Shown here: positions 8,622-17,269 of the stretch, piece after piece
Numbering within the stretch: position 1 is the first letter of the stretch
Layout of the letters: every line of letters starts with the position of its first letter
Source of the DNA: an uncultured Actinomycetes bacterium
GTDB lineage: Bacteria; Actinomycetota; Actinomycetes; Nanopelagicales; Nanopelagicaceae
Assembly (NCBI GenBank): GCA_903822425.1
Contig: CAIJOY010000040.1
Location: 1 to 49,112 of the forward strand
Direction of reading: 5' to 3'
Length of the DNA: 49,112 nucleotides
Notes under the pieces: model-generated
What the model was told of the DNA's origin: nothing
What the model saw: only the letters and a program-made list of their open reading frames with translations
Databases searched by the model: none
Position numbers and translations under genes: made by a program

Positions 8622-9324
8622 TTCGCCCATATCTTTAGCGTTGCGTGAAGGTGAATTAACCGTAACGGGGCGCCTTGTCGATGCTTCTAATGCGACTCTC
8701 TATGGCCTTATGCAACACAAAGAATTGGAATTCGCAGTTATCTACAAACCTGTGGCAGGAGAGCGACCGTTATGGGATTTTCCAGATGGGACACTTGCCG
8801 ATCGAGAATATGCTGCGTATCTCATCAGTGAATCAACACAACTCAATATTGTTCCAAGGACTTTGCTCCGTGACGGGCCATTTGGAATAGGCATGGTTCA
8901 AGAATGGATCGATATAGATGAAAGCGTAGATCTGGGATCATTTTTTAGTCGAGATCTACCAGGTTTGCGCAAGATGGCGCTATTTGATGCCATAACTAAT
9001 AACACCGATCGCAAGATTGGACATATTTTGCCCACACGTGACGGCGAGATATACGGTTGTGATCACGGTGTAACTTTTCATGAAGAGGACAAATTGAGGA
9101 CGGTTATTTGGCAATTCTCTGGTCTTGAATTCGATGAGAAAGAGCTGACCCTTTTGCATGGTTTGCAGGCCAGTTTCAATGACAATTTGGGCTTGGAATT
9201 GAGAAAACTTATTTCCGGGAGTGAATTTGCAGCGCTGACTCATAGGATTGATAAGTTGATTACTACTCAAGTGTTTCCTTCACCTTCACCAGACTGGCCT
9301 GCCATTCCTTGGCCAGCATTTTAA
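8605..9324 (+). CDS. SCO1664 family protein (PI3/4-kinase-like fold)
   Basis: 239 residues from the ATG at 8605, which overlaps the 3' end of the DUF3090 gene by 17 bp with GAGG just upstream; a longer form from 8560 would lie deeper inside that gene. FDAITNNTDRKIGH and YGCDHGVTFH resemble the catalytic (DxxxxN) and metal-binding (D-H/F-G) loops of phosphatidylinositol-kinase-like folds. LEFAVIYKPVAGERPLWDFP resembles the ATP-binding strand with its lysine. The family is conserved beside mshC in actinobacteria. No substrate is known; a kinase or nucleotide-binding role is inferred from the fold motifs. Confidence 0.85.
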   Translation: MVIDDNSPISLALREGELTVTGRLVDASNATLYGLMQHKELEFAVIYKPVAGERPLWDFPDGTLADREYAAYLISESTQLNIVPRTLLRDGPFGIGMVQEWIDIDESVDLGSFFSRDLPGLRKMALFDAITNNTDRKIGHILPTRDGEIYGCDHGVTFHEEDKLRTVIWQFSGLEFDEKELTLLHGLQASFNDNLGLELRKLISGSEFAALTHRIDKLITTQVFPSPSPDWPAIPWPAF

Positions 9325-9336
9325 CTGGGTAACCTT

Positions 9337-9342
9337 TAGAAT
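9337..9342 (+). promoter_or_regulatory. Putative -10 element of a leaderless mshC mRNA
   Basis: TAGAAT lies exactly 6 nt before the mshC ATG and there is no Shine-Dalgarno sequence. With usual spacing, transcription would start at or next to the A of the ATG. The -35 region is weak. Inference from spacing only. Confidence 0.4.
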
Positions 9343-9348
9343 GTTTCC

Positions 9349-10590
9349 ATGAGATCTTGGCCCAAGGTTGCGCTACCACCTATTGCTAGCACTTTCGCCT
9401 TTCCCAGCCTGTCGGTGATGAATTCATCGACCCGAGCATTAGTCACTCTTCCCGAGAAGAAGACTTACCGCATGTATGTCTGTGGAATCACTCCTTATGA
9501 CGCGACGCATCTGGGCCATGCTGCCACCTACATTACTTTCGATCTTGTGCACCGCTATTTATTGGCAGCGGGGAAAGAAGTCTTGTTCGTTGAAAATGTG
9601 ACCGATATTGATGATCCACTTTTGGAACGAGCAAAAAGAGATCATTTGGATTGGGAAGATTTAGCGTATTCGCAGATCGAATTATTCCGCGGCGATATGA
9701 CTGACCTACATGTGTTACCTCCAAAAGATCTAATTGGCGCAGTTGAATCAATTCCGCTCGTCGTCCAGGCTATTGAGACAATGAAAAGTACAGGAGCGGT
9801 TTATCCGATCGATAACGATCTGTATTTCAGCGTACGTAGTGATCCGGATTTTGGTTCTCGTGCGCATTTATCAGATGAAGAAATGGCGCGTATTTCTGGA
9901 CAACGCGGAGGAGATCCGGACAGGGCTGGTAAACGCGACCCACTCGATGCTTTAGTGTGGTTAGCCAAACGTCCTGATGAACCTGGTTGGTCTTCCTCAC
10001 TAGGTGAGGGTCGTCCTGGTTGGCACATCGAGTGCTGCGCAATCGCTATGAATTACTTACAGCCTGACCCCGATGAAGATTTTCTTGTTGACATCCAAGG
10101 CGGAGGAAGTGATCTTCTTTTTCCTCATCACGAAATGGGTGCGGCTCAGGCACGCATTCTTGCCTCTAAACCCTATGCCCGTGCGTATATGCACAGTGGC
10201 ATGATTGGGTGGAGAGGCGAAAAGATGAGCAAGAGTTTAGGAAACTTGGTTTTCCTATCCAAGCTCGTAGATCAAGGCCATGATCCGATGGCCATACGCA
10301 CAGCACTGATGTATCGCAATTACGCTGATGATCATATGTGGCGTGTAGAAGATCTAGAAGATGCCACAACTCTTATCAATAACTTGCGACTATTGCTATC
10401 GCGTCCAGAGGTTGCTCCTACTCATGAAATTATTCAATTGATGATCAACGCAATGGCTAACAATCTTGATACTCCAAGTATTTTTCGTGCTCTCAAAGAT
10501 TGGTGCAATGTAACTGAATCTGGCGCCGAAGGTGGATCGGCCGGAGAGCTATCCCGAGCGTTAGATCTTCTCTTAGGAATCGCCCTTTAG
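9349..10590 (+). CDS. mshC: Cysteine:1D-myo-inositol 2-amino-2-deoxy-glucopyranoside ligase (mycothiol synthesis)
   Basis: MshC ligates cysteine to GlcN-Ins with ATP, the penultimate step of mycothiol synthesis. It is a paralogue of cysteinyl-tRNA synthetase. The HIGH-like motif THLGH is at 53-57, KMSKS at 292-296, and zinc ligands at C45, the C229-C230 region and H260. 413 residues is the MshC length and it lacks the anticodon-binding end of CysS. The N-terminal MRSW matches the MshC family start, supporting the ATG at 9349. Downstream it abuts the convergent PAC2 gene with no spacer. Its presence implies that the organism uses mycothiol as a redox buffer. Confidence 0.95.
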   Translation: MRSWPKVALPPIASTFAFPSLSVMNSSTRALVTLPEKKTYRMYVCGITPYDATHLGHAATYITFDLVHRYLLAAGKEVLFVENVTDIDDPLLERAKRDHLDWEDLAYSQIELFRGDMTDLHVLPPKDLIGAVESIPLVVQAIETMKSTGAVYPIDNDLYFSVRSDPDFGSRAHLSDEEMARISGQRGGDPDRAGKRDPLDALVWLAKRPDEPGWSSSLGEGRPGWHIECCAIAMNYLQPDPDEDFLVDIQGGGSDLLFPHHEMGAAQARILASKPYARAYMHSGMIGWRGEKMSKSLGNLVFLSKLVDQGHDPMAIRTALMYRNYADDHMWRVEDLEDATTLINNLRLLLSRPEVAPTHEIIQLMINAMANNLDTPSIFRALKDWCNVTESGAEGGSAGELSRALDLLLGIAL

Positions 10591-11433
10591 TTAATCACTG
10601 GTACGTCGGCGCAGATATCTTTCAAATTCGCGTGCTATCGAATCACCTGTTACTTCAGGCAAATCTGTAGCATCCTTAGATTTTTCCAACTGGGCAACAT
10701 AGTCTGCGATTTCAGAGTCTTCAGCTGCTAATTGATCAACGCTTTTTTCCCAAAGTTTTGATTCCTCAGGCAGAGAGCCTTGTGGAATCACCACATCCAA
10801 GAAATCCTCCAAAGAATTTATCAACGCCAGAGATGCTTTGGGGGAAGGAGATGCAGAAGCGTAATGGGGCACAGCTGCCCATAATGAAACGGCGTCAATA
10901 CCGCGCCTTACTGCTGCGTCTTGAAAGGTGCCGAGTATGCCTGTCGGTCCTTCATAGCGACTCATCTCAACGTTAAACTTGCGTGCTATAGATGGGCTAG
11001 CTGCTGATGCGTTAATCGATATCGGACGCGAATGCGGCGAATCTGCCAGGAGAGATCCCATAGTTACCAACATTGATACTTCTAGATCATCTGCCAAATC
11101 CAAGAGATCAGAGACGAATGTTCTCCAGCGCATGGAAGGTTCTAACCCTTGCAAGATGACCAAATCAAATGGCAAATGTGGAGTTTGCACACCGAAAATT
11201 TCTGTGCCGGGCCACTCTAGGCTGCGTTCGTGATTTTCATCAACGCTAACCATGGGTCTATTTACTTGGAAATCATAGAATTCCTCTGAATCAACTTCAG
11301 CGATCTTCACATGAGGCCACAGCGAAAGTAGATGTTCAAGGGCGCCGGTAGCAGCTTCTGCTGCGTCATTCCAGCCACCAAACGCGGCAATCATCACCGG
11401 ATTTCTCAACGCAGGTATCTCGATGATCTCCAT
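10591..11433 (-). CDS. PAC2 family protein
   Basis: 280 residues. VMIAAFGGWNDAAEAATGAL near the N-terminus and the LVTMGSLLADSPHSRP region match the PAC2 family, named for similarity to a eukaryotic proteasome-assembly chaperone. Actinobacterial members lie near mshC and metH and their role is not established. The ATG is preceded by AAGG 7 nt upstream. The gene is divergent from metH with at most about 28 bp between starts, and its stop abuts that of mshC. Its retention is of interest because the proteasome genes are missing from their usual place in this window. Confidence 0.85.
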   Translation of the reverse strand: MEIIEIPALRNPVMIAAFGGWNDAAEAATGALEHLLSLWPHVKIAEVDSEEFYDFQVNRPMVSVDENHERSLEWPGTEIFGVQTPHLPFDLVILQGLEPSMRWRTFVSDLLDLADDLEVSMLVTMGSLLADSPHSRPISINASAASPSIARKFNVEMSRYEGPTGILGTFQDAAVRRGIDAVSLWAAVPHYASASPSPKASLALINSLEDFLDVVIPQGSLPEESKLWEKSVDQLAAEDSEIADYVAQLEKSKDATDLPEVTGDSIAREFERYLRRRTSD

Positions 11434-11448
11434 TACTCCACCTTACGG

Positions 11449-11454
11449 TAACCT
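11449..11454 (+). promoter_or_regulatory. Putative -10 element of a leaderless metH mRNA
   Basis: TAACCT lies 7 nt before the GTG at 11462 and no ribosome-binding site is visible. It supports the GTG start over the ATG at 11423, which would overlap the divergent PAC2 gene. No cobalamin riboswitch is possible in so short a gap. Confidence 0.35.
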
Positions 11455-11461
11455 CGCCCAA

Positions 11462-14400
11462 GTGACGACACCTCAAAACGCGCTACGCCAAGCACTGGCC
11501 ATTCGCACCGTTATAGCCGACGGTGCCATGGGGACCATGTTGCAGGCTGCAAATCCAACTTTGGACGATTACCAAGGTCATGAGGGATGTAACGAAATAC
11601 TTAATGTGAGCCGTCCAGAGCTTGTTAGATCAGTTCATGAGGAATATCTCACCGTCGGCGTTGACGCAATTGAAACAAATACTTTTGGCGCTAATTGGGC
11701 CAACCTTGCCGAATATGGCATTGAAGACCGGATTTATGAATTGGCTTATGCCGGGGGAGTAATTGCGCGCCAAGCCGCTGACAAATTTTCAACCGTAGAA
11801 AGACCACGTTTCGTGTTGGGTTCACTAGGTCCCGGAACAAAACTTCCAAGCTTGGGACATACCACTTATACACATTTACGTGATGCGTACTACCTTGCTT
11901 CAAAAGGCCTCGTTGATGCGCAAGTGGATGCCTTGCTCATTGAAACCACGCAAGACCTGTTGCAAGCTAAAGCAGCGATCAATGGCGCACGAAAAGCAGT
12001 TACGGAATGCGGACGTGATGTTGTGATCATTGCGCAAGTTACTGTGGAAACAACGGGAACAATGTTGCTGGGTTCAGAAATTGGCGCTGCACTGAATGCA
12101 TTAGAACCTCTAGGAATCGATCTCATTGGGCTTAATTGTGCGACCGGTCCGGCTGAGATGTCAGAACACCTGCGATACCTTTCGCAATCTTCACACGTAG
12201 GTATTTCTGTAATGCCAAACGCAGGTTTGCCAATTTTGGGAGCCAATGGCGCCCATTACCCATTATCACCGGCGGAATTAGCAACTGCGCTTACAATTTT
12301 TGTTAAGGATTACGGAATCAACCTCATAGGAGGATGCTGCGGGACAACTCCAGCCCACCTCAGAGCGGTTGTAGAGGCCATCGGAACTTTGCAGGGAAAG
12401 CGCGAGGATCCGACTTTTAATCCTGGGGCTTCATCAATTTATCAATACGTTCCTTTTAGACAAGATTCCACCTACCTTGCAATCGGCGAACGTACTAACG
12501 CAAATGGTTCCCGAGCGTTTCGCGATGCTTTATTAGCGCAGGATTGGCAAGGCTGCGTAGAAATTGCACGAGATCAAATTCGCGACGGCGCCCATATGCT
12601 CGATCTATCGGTGGATTACGTTGGACGCGATGGTGTTGCGGATATGGCCGAATTGGCGAGTCGTTTTGCAACAGCTTCAACTCTCCCCATTGTTCTAGAT
12701 TCGACAGAACCTGCAGTATTGCAAGCCGGATTGGAACACTTAGGCGGACGAAGCGTTATCAACTCAGTAAATTTCGAAGATGGGGACGGACCTAATTCTC
12801 GGTTTGCGAAAATTATGCCTCTAGTCCAAGAACATGGGGCGAGTGTTATTGCTCTAACAATTGATGAGGAAGGCCAAGCCAGAGATTGCGACTGGAAACT
12901 GCGCGTAGCGCGTCGGTTAATTAACGACCTCACTCAAAAATGGGGAATGCGGACCGGGGATATTTTGATTGATTGTCTAACTTTTCCTGTTGCAACTGGG
13001 CAAGAGGAGACTAGACGTGACGGTATTGAGACGATCAATGCTATCCGTGCTTTGAAATTAGAGTTTCCTCAAGTCCAAACAACTCTTGGAGTGAGCAACG
13101 TTTCCTTTGGCCTCAACCCTGCTGCACGAATAGTACTCAATTCAGTTTTTCTCCACGAAGCAGTAGCTGCTGGTCTAGATTCGGCCATCGTTCATCCATC
13201 AAAAATAACTCCCATGGCCCGCATTGATCAACGCCAACGCGAAGTAGCCTTAGATTTGATTTACGATCGTCGTCAATACGAAGGTGCAGAATGTACTTAT
13301 GATCCGTTGACTGTGTTCCTACAGCTTTTCGAAGGTGTAGAAATTACTTCCACACGGTTATCGCGGGCCGCAGAATTGGCAGCCCTCCCTTTGGAGCAAC
13401 GTCTCGTCCGCAGAATAATAGATGGGGAAAAAGTTGGGTTAGAAGATGATCTCAAATCAGCCCTAGACGCTCAGATACCAGCGTTAATGATTATTAACGA
13501 GCACCTTCTCGATGGAATGAAAACGGTGGGCGAACTTTTCGGCAAAGGAGAGATGCAACTACCGTTCGTATTGCAAAGCGCTGAGGTGATGAAAAGCGCT
13601 GTGGCATTTCTGGAGCCTTACATGGAAAAAGTTGATTCTCAAGGCCGCGGCACCATGGTTTTAGCGACCGTTCGTGGGGATGTTCATGATATTGGTAAGA
13701 ATCTGGTGGATATCATTTTATCTAACAATGGATACCGGGTAGTAAATATCGGCATCAAACAAACGATTAATCAGATCATTGATGCTGCAACCGAATCAAA
13801 TGCCGATGCAATCGGGATGAGCGGGCTCCTAGTTAAATCCACTGTAATCATGAAAGAGAACTTGTTGGAGTTAACCTCAAGAGGGCTCGACAAAAGATGG
13901 CCCGTTGTACTCGGCGGAGCGGCCCTTACGCGTGCGTATGTAGAGCAAGATTTAGCGCAACTTTTCGCAGGTGAAGTTCGATATGCCCGCGATGCTTTCG
14001 AAGGGTTAAGTTTGATGGATTCCATCATGGCCGTTAAACGCGGTGAACCAGGAGCTGCCTTACCGGCGCTGAGAGAACGTCGCGTAAAAGCGGTCACACC
14101 TGCGCAAGTCATCGAAGAAATTGACACCCGACGCAGCGATGTTTCCGCCGATATCATCATTCCTACGGCGCCTTTCTGGGGAAGCCGGATTGTCAAAGGA
14201 ATTGCTGTATCAGAATATGCAGGCATGTTGGATGAACGCGCCCTCTTTGTTGGCCAATGGGGAATGAAATCCAACCGCGGCGAATATGACGCAATGGTGG
14301 AGAATGAAGGCAGGCCAAGATTGCGATCACTCCTGAATCAAGCGCAATCTCAGGGCTGGCTCCAAGCAGCTGTCGTTTATGGATATTTTCCTTGCGTGAG

Positions 14401-14953
14401 CGAAGGCAATGATCTGATTATTTTGCATCATGAGGGAGCTGATAAAGGCAAAGAGAGAACTCGATTCACATTCCCACGTCAGAAGCGCGATCGTAGATTG
14501 TGTATTTCCGATTATTTCGCTTCTGGTGAAAGCGGAAAAATCGATGTCGTGGCTTTTCATGTCGTGACGATGGGTAACGCGGTGAGCAATGCGACAGGGG
14601 AACTTTTTGCCGCTAACAATTATCGTGAATATCTCGAGTTACATGGTCTTTCTGTGGCGCTGACTGAAGCGTTGGCCGAACATTGGCATCAACGTATTCG
14701 TGAAGATTTGAAGGTAAGGGCTGAAGATTCATTAGATCTACAAGGAATTCTTGATCAAGGCTACCGAGGGTCTCGTTACTCCTTCGGTTATCCGGCTTGT
14801 CCAGATTTGGAATCTCAAGTGCAACTGTGTGATCTCTTGGAACCAGGTCGTATTGGGGTTGAACTTTCCGAGGAGTTCCAGCTGCATCCAGAACAGTCCA
14901 CTTCAGCAATTATCGTGCATCATCCAGAAGCTAAATATTTCAATGCCAACTAG
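11462..14953 (+). CDS. metH: Cobalamin-dependent methionine synthase
   Basis: Transfers methyl from methyltetrahydrofolate to homocysteine via cobalamin. All four modules are present, about 1163 residues from the GTG at 11462. The homocysteine domain has zinc ligands C226 and C292-C293 in GGCCGT. The pterin-binding domain starts near YLAIGERTNANGS. The B12 domain has the His-ligand motif DVHDIGKN with H742. The C-terminal AdoMet reactivation domain has RYSFGYPACPD at about 1105. An in-frame ATG at 11423 would give 13 more residues but overlaps the divergent PAC2 start. Presence implies that the cell makes or imports cobalamin. Confidence 0.95.
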   Translation: MTTPQNALRQALAIRTVIADGAMGTMLQAANPTLDDYQGHEGCNEILNVSRPELVRSVHEEYLTVGVDAIETNTFGANWANLAEYGIEDRIYELAYAGGVIARQAADKFSTVERPRFVLGSLGPGTKLPSLGHTTYTHLRDAYYLASKGLVDAQVDALLIETTQDLLQAKAAINGARKAVTECGRDVVIIAQVTVETTGTMLLGSEIGAALNALEPLGIDLIGLNCATGPAEMSEHLRYLSQSSHVGISVMPNAGLPILGANGAHYPLSPAELATALTIFVKDYGINLIGGCCGTTPAHLRAVVEAIGTLQGKREDPTFNPGASSIYQYVPFRQDSTYLAIGERTNANGSRAFRDALLAQDWQGCVEIARDQIRDGAHMLDLSVDYVGRDGVADMAELASRFATASTLPIVLDSTEPAVLQAGLEHLGGRSVINSVNFEDGDGPNSRFAKIMPLVQEHGASVIALTIDEEGQARDCDWKLRVARRLINDLTQKWGMRTGDILIDCLTFPVATGQEETRRDGIETINAIRALKLEFPQVQTTLGVSNVSFGLNPAARIVLNSVFLHEAVAAGLDSAIVHPSKITPMARIDQRQREVALDLIYDRRQYEGAECTYDPLTVFLQLFEGVEITSTRLSRAAELAALPLEQRLVRRIIDGEKVGLEDDLKSALDAQIPALMIINEHLLDGMKTVGELFGKGEMQLPFVLQSAEVMKSAVAFLEPYMEKVDSQGRGTMVLATVRGDVHDIGKNLVDIILSNNGYRVVNIGIKQTINQIIDAATESNADAIGMSGLLVKSTVIMKENLLELTSRGLDKRWPVVLGGAALTRAYVEQDLAQLFAGEVRYARDAFEGLSLMDSIMAVKRGEPGAALPALRERRVKAVTPAQVIEEIDTRRSDVSADIIIPTAPFWGSRIVKGIAVSEYAGMLDERALFVGQWGMKSNRGEYDAMVENEGRPRLRSLLNQAQSQGWLQAAVVYGYFPCVSEGNDLIILHHEGADKGKERTRFTFPRQKRDRRLCISDYFASGESGKIDVVAFHVVTMGNAVSNATGELFAANNYREYLELHGLSVALTEALAEHWHQRIREDLKVRAEDSLDLQGILDQGYRGSRYSFGYPACPDLESQVQLCDLLEPGRIGVELSEEFQLHPEQSTSAIIVHHPEAKYFNAN

Positions 14954-15614
14954 TTTCAATTTTCACGCCGTTTTATTTGATATGGATGGCACCTTAGTCA
15001 ATTCTGAACCCCAATGGTTATTAGCTGAAACTGAACTGATGGCTGGATACGGAGTCAATTGGGAACAATCCGATCAAGCATATTGTTTAGGTGGGCCACT
15101 AGATCGAGTAGGCACCTACATGGCTGATAAAGCCAATAACCTTGAAAGCGGCCCTTTCTTCACCAATGCAATTATTCAATTGATGGCGCAACGACTGAGT
15201 AAAGGCGTCGCTTTGATGCCAGGGGCGCAGAAGTTGTTAGATTTGTGTATAGATCAAAAAATCCCCATCGCACTTGTCTCAGCTAGCCCACGGATTCTTG
15301 TTGACGCAGTTTTGCACCAATTCCCTCGTGATCTTTTTTCCATTTCTATTTCATCAGATGAAGTGGCCCGCGTAAAGCCGTTCCCAGATGGTTACATCGA
15401 TGCCGCAACACATTTAGGAGTTGAAATTGGAAAATGTCTTGTCTTGGAAGACTCACTAACAGGCGTGCAGGCGGCTAAATCAAGCGGTGCTTGCGTTCTA
15501 GCGATTCCACATTTGGTACAGATCAACACGGCCGATCGTCTGAACGTGATCGAATCCCTTGAGGAACTAACCCTGGAAGTAATGCAGAGCTTTTTTCAAA
15601 AGTGGAATCCTTAA
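14943..15614 (+). CDS. HAD superfamily hydrolase (beta-phosphoglucomutase/phosphatase type)
   Basis: 223 residues from an ATG that overlaps the metH 3' end by 11 bp. HAD motif I is FDMDGTL with D13 and D15. Motif II is LVSAS, the motif III Lys is in VKPFPDGY, and motif IV is VLEDSLTGVQAA. The alpha-helical cap inserted after motif I marks subfamily IA. It is a cytoplasmic phosphatase or phosphomutase of unknown substrate. A HAD gene directly after metH is a recurring actinobacterial arrangement. Its stop TAA shares the sequence TTAA with the stop of the convergent nuclease gene. Confidence 0.88.
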   Translation: MPTSFNFHAVLFDMDGTLVNSEPQWLLAETELMAGYGVNWEQSDQAYCLGGPLDRVGTYMADKANNLESGPFFTNAIIQLMAQRLSKGVALMPGAQKLLDLCIDQKIPIALVSASPRILVDAVLHQFPRDLFSISISSDEVARVKPFPDGYIDAATHLGVEIGKCLVLEDSLTGVQAAKSSGACVLAIPHLVQINTADRLNVIESLEELTLEVMQSFFQKWNP

Positions 15615-16363
15615 TTAAATGCAGGACAAATATTTTTAAATGAACACCAATCACACAATCGTGAGGGTTTAGGTCTAAATTCCTGTTGGACGATCGCGTC
15701 GAGGATTTCATCTCCTATTTGCAATAACTTTTTCTGTGTAGACACCATTTGGTTTTCATTGGGGGCACTTTTGATCACCTGTCCATCGCCCAGGTAAATC
15801 AATTGAAGCAGTTGGGGGAGCACAAATGTATTCTTCCAATATATAAGCGCGTAAATACGAAGCTGGAAAAGGGCTTTTTCTTCCCACCCCGATTTTGGTG
15901 CTTTTCCACTTTTGTAATCGACAATTCTAACTTCACCAGTTGGCGCGATATCTAGACGATCCACGAAACCATGGAGATAGATCTCTTGCGATAAATCCAT
16001 CTCCACATGTAATTCTCTATGCGTAGCTTCAAAGGAACTGGGCTGCTCAAGTGTGAAATACGTTGTCAAAAGGGATTGCGCCCTTTCTAGCCATTCCTTT
16101 TCATTCACCACTAAATTGGCAAGATCGGGTTTTGCACTTACTTGATTGTGCCAAATTTCGGGGAGCAATTTTAGAGCCGTATCTATATTTCGATCTAATG
16201 CCGGCGATTCGAATAGATCATGCAGAACCGAATGCACAAGCGTTCCTCGTTCGGCATCTAAACTTATTTTCTCCGGTAGTTGGTCAATGGCCCTATATTT
16301 GTAGAGTTGGGGGCAATTGGTGAAGTCGCTCACGCGGCTTGGAGAAAGGCGTAATTTGCTCAT
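15611..16363 (-). CDS. RecB-like PD-(D/E)XK exonuclease with Fe-S cysteines
   Basis: 250 residues. The N-terminal LSPSRVSDFTNCPQLYKYR carries one cysteine. The nuclease core is LHGFVDRLDI followed by VRIVDYKSGK (D...D-x-K). The C-terminal LCDWCSFKNICP has three cysteines. This four-cysteine staple around a PD-(D/E)XK core is that of Cas4/AddB-type 4Fe-4S nucleases. Actinobacterial orthologues lie divergently beside trmI, as here. I chose the ATG at 16363 because TATCTT lies 6 nt upstream; an in-frame ATG at 16384 is less likely. There is no CRISPR array or helicase partner nearby, so a repair role is more likely than Cas4 function. Confidence 0.85.
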   Translation of the reverse strand: MSKLRLSPSRVSDFTNCPQLYKYRAIDQLPEKISLDAERGTLVHSVLHDLFESPALDRNIDTALKLLPEIWHNQVSAKPDLANLVVNEKEWLERAQSLLTTYFTLEQPSSFEATHRELHVEMDLSQEIYLHGFVDRLDIAPTGEVRIVDYKSGKAPKSGWEEKALFQLRIYALIYWKNTFVLPQLLQLIYLGDGQVIKSAPNENQMVSTQKKLLQIGDEILDAIVQQEFRPKPSRLCDWCSFKNICPAFN

Positions 16364-16369
16364 ATCCGC

Positions 16370-16375
16370 AAGATA
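16370..16375 (-). promoter_or_regulatory. Putative -10 element of a leaderless recB-like mRNA
   Basis: On the minus strand TATCTT is followed by 6 nt and the ATG at 16363. There is no Shine-Dalgarno. It forms a divergent pair with the trmI element about 30 bp away. Confidence 0.4.
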
Positions 16376-16401
16376 CTCGCACATGCCTTGGGTTCTACGC
16401 C

Positions 16402-16407
16402 TAAGAT
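16402..16407 (+). promoter_or_regulatory. Putative -10 element of a leaderless trmI mRNA
   Basis: TAAGAT is followed by 7 nt and the GTG at 16415, which is also the start that best matches the family N-terminus. There is no Shine-Dalgarno. Confidence 0.4.
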
Positions 16408-16414
16408 GCTCTAC

Positions 16415-17269
16415 GTGTCGACTCCTGGATACTTCGCTGCTGGTGATCGTGTGCAGCTAACCGACTCAAAAGGCAAGTTATACAGTTTTACGATCACCCC
16501 TGGTAAGCAATGGCATACACATAAAGGGTGGATCGTGCATGATGACATGATCGGATTGCCCGAAGGTTCAGTTGTTTCCACGAGCGGAGGTTTACGTTTC
16601 ACCGCTTTTATTCCACTCTTAGCCGATTACGTTTTATCGATGCCTCGCGGTGCAACAATCATTTATCCCAAAGATGCCGCCCTCATTATTGGTTTCGCGG
16701 ACATTTATCCAGGCGCGCGAGTTCTTGAGGCTGGGGTAGGAAGTGGGGCGCTCACACTTTCGCTGCTCAGAGCAGTTGGATCAGAAGGACATGTGCATTC
16801 AGTAGAGCGGCGCGCTGATTTTGGAGAAAATGCCCAAGCCAATGTTGCAGATTATTTCAATCACATACCAAGTAACTGGAAGCTAACGATAGGTTCATTG
16901 CAAGATCAAGTTTTAGATCAACAGGTAGATCGAGTTATTTTGGACATGTTAGCTCCATGGGAATGCGTTGATCTAGCGGCAACCGTTTTGCGCCCAGGGG
17001 GAGTCCTTTTGGCTTATGTAGCGACAACCACGCAACTTTCGGTAATGGCTGAAGCAATCAAAGAAGATGGGCGATTTACTGAACCGGAAAGTTCCGAATC
17101 TTTAATTCGAGGCTGGCATCACGAAGGGTTAGCTGTACGACCACAACACCGCATGATTGCTCATACGGGTTTTTTGATTCAATCTCGCAGAATGGCACCA
17201 GGTGTAGAAGTACTAGCACGACGTCGTCGACCAGCAAAGGGTTCCTACGATGGCCTCGCGCAAGACTGA
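16415..17269 (+). CDS. trmI: tRNA (adenine-58-N1)-methyltransferase
   Basis: Methylates A58 in the T-loop of tRNA using AdoMet. 284 residues. The N-terminal GDRVQLTDSKGK domain is followed by HTHKGWIVHDDMIG, then the AdoMet-binding motif VLEAGVGSGALTL and the catalytic-region motif DMLAPWE. The GTG at 16415 gives VSTPGYFAAGDRVQL, which aligns with the start of mycobacterial TrmI; in-frame TTG 16388 and ATG 16406 are alternatives. Its 3' end overlaps pafB by 20 bp. In most actinobacteria the next genes would be arc/mpa, dop, pup, prcB and prcA; they are absent. Confidence 0.92.
   Translation: MSTPGYFAAGDRVQLTDSKGKLYSFTITPGKQWHTHKGWIVHDDMIGLPEGSVVSTSGGLRFTAFIPLLADYVLSMPRGATIIYPKDAALIIGFADIYPGARVLEAGVGSGALTLSLLRAVGSEGHVHSVERRADFGENAQANVADYFNHIPSNWKLTIGSLQDQVLDQQVDRVILDMLAPWECVDLAATVLRPGGVLLAYVATTTQLSVMAEAIKEDGRFTEPESSESLIRGWHHEGLAVRPQHRMIAHTGFLIQSRRMAPGVEVLARRRRPAKGSYDGLAQD

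Noticed and set aside
11423-11461. metH start at ATG 11423
   Set aside because: It would overlap the start of the divergent PAC2 gene by 11 bp; GTG 11462 has a better-placed -10-like element and still precedes the conserved domain.
11434-11461. Cobalamin riboswitch upstream of metH
   Set aside because: Far too short for a B12 aptamer and no B12-box is seen.
15611-16363. Cas4 of a CRISPR system
   Set aside because: The Fe-S cysteine pattern fits, but there is no array, no cas1/cas2, and the place beside trmI is the usual one for the stand-alone actinobacterial nuclease.
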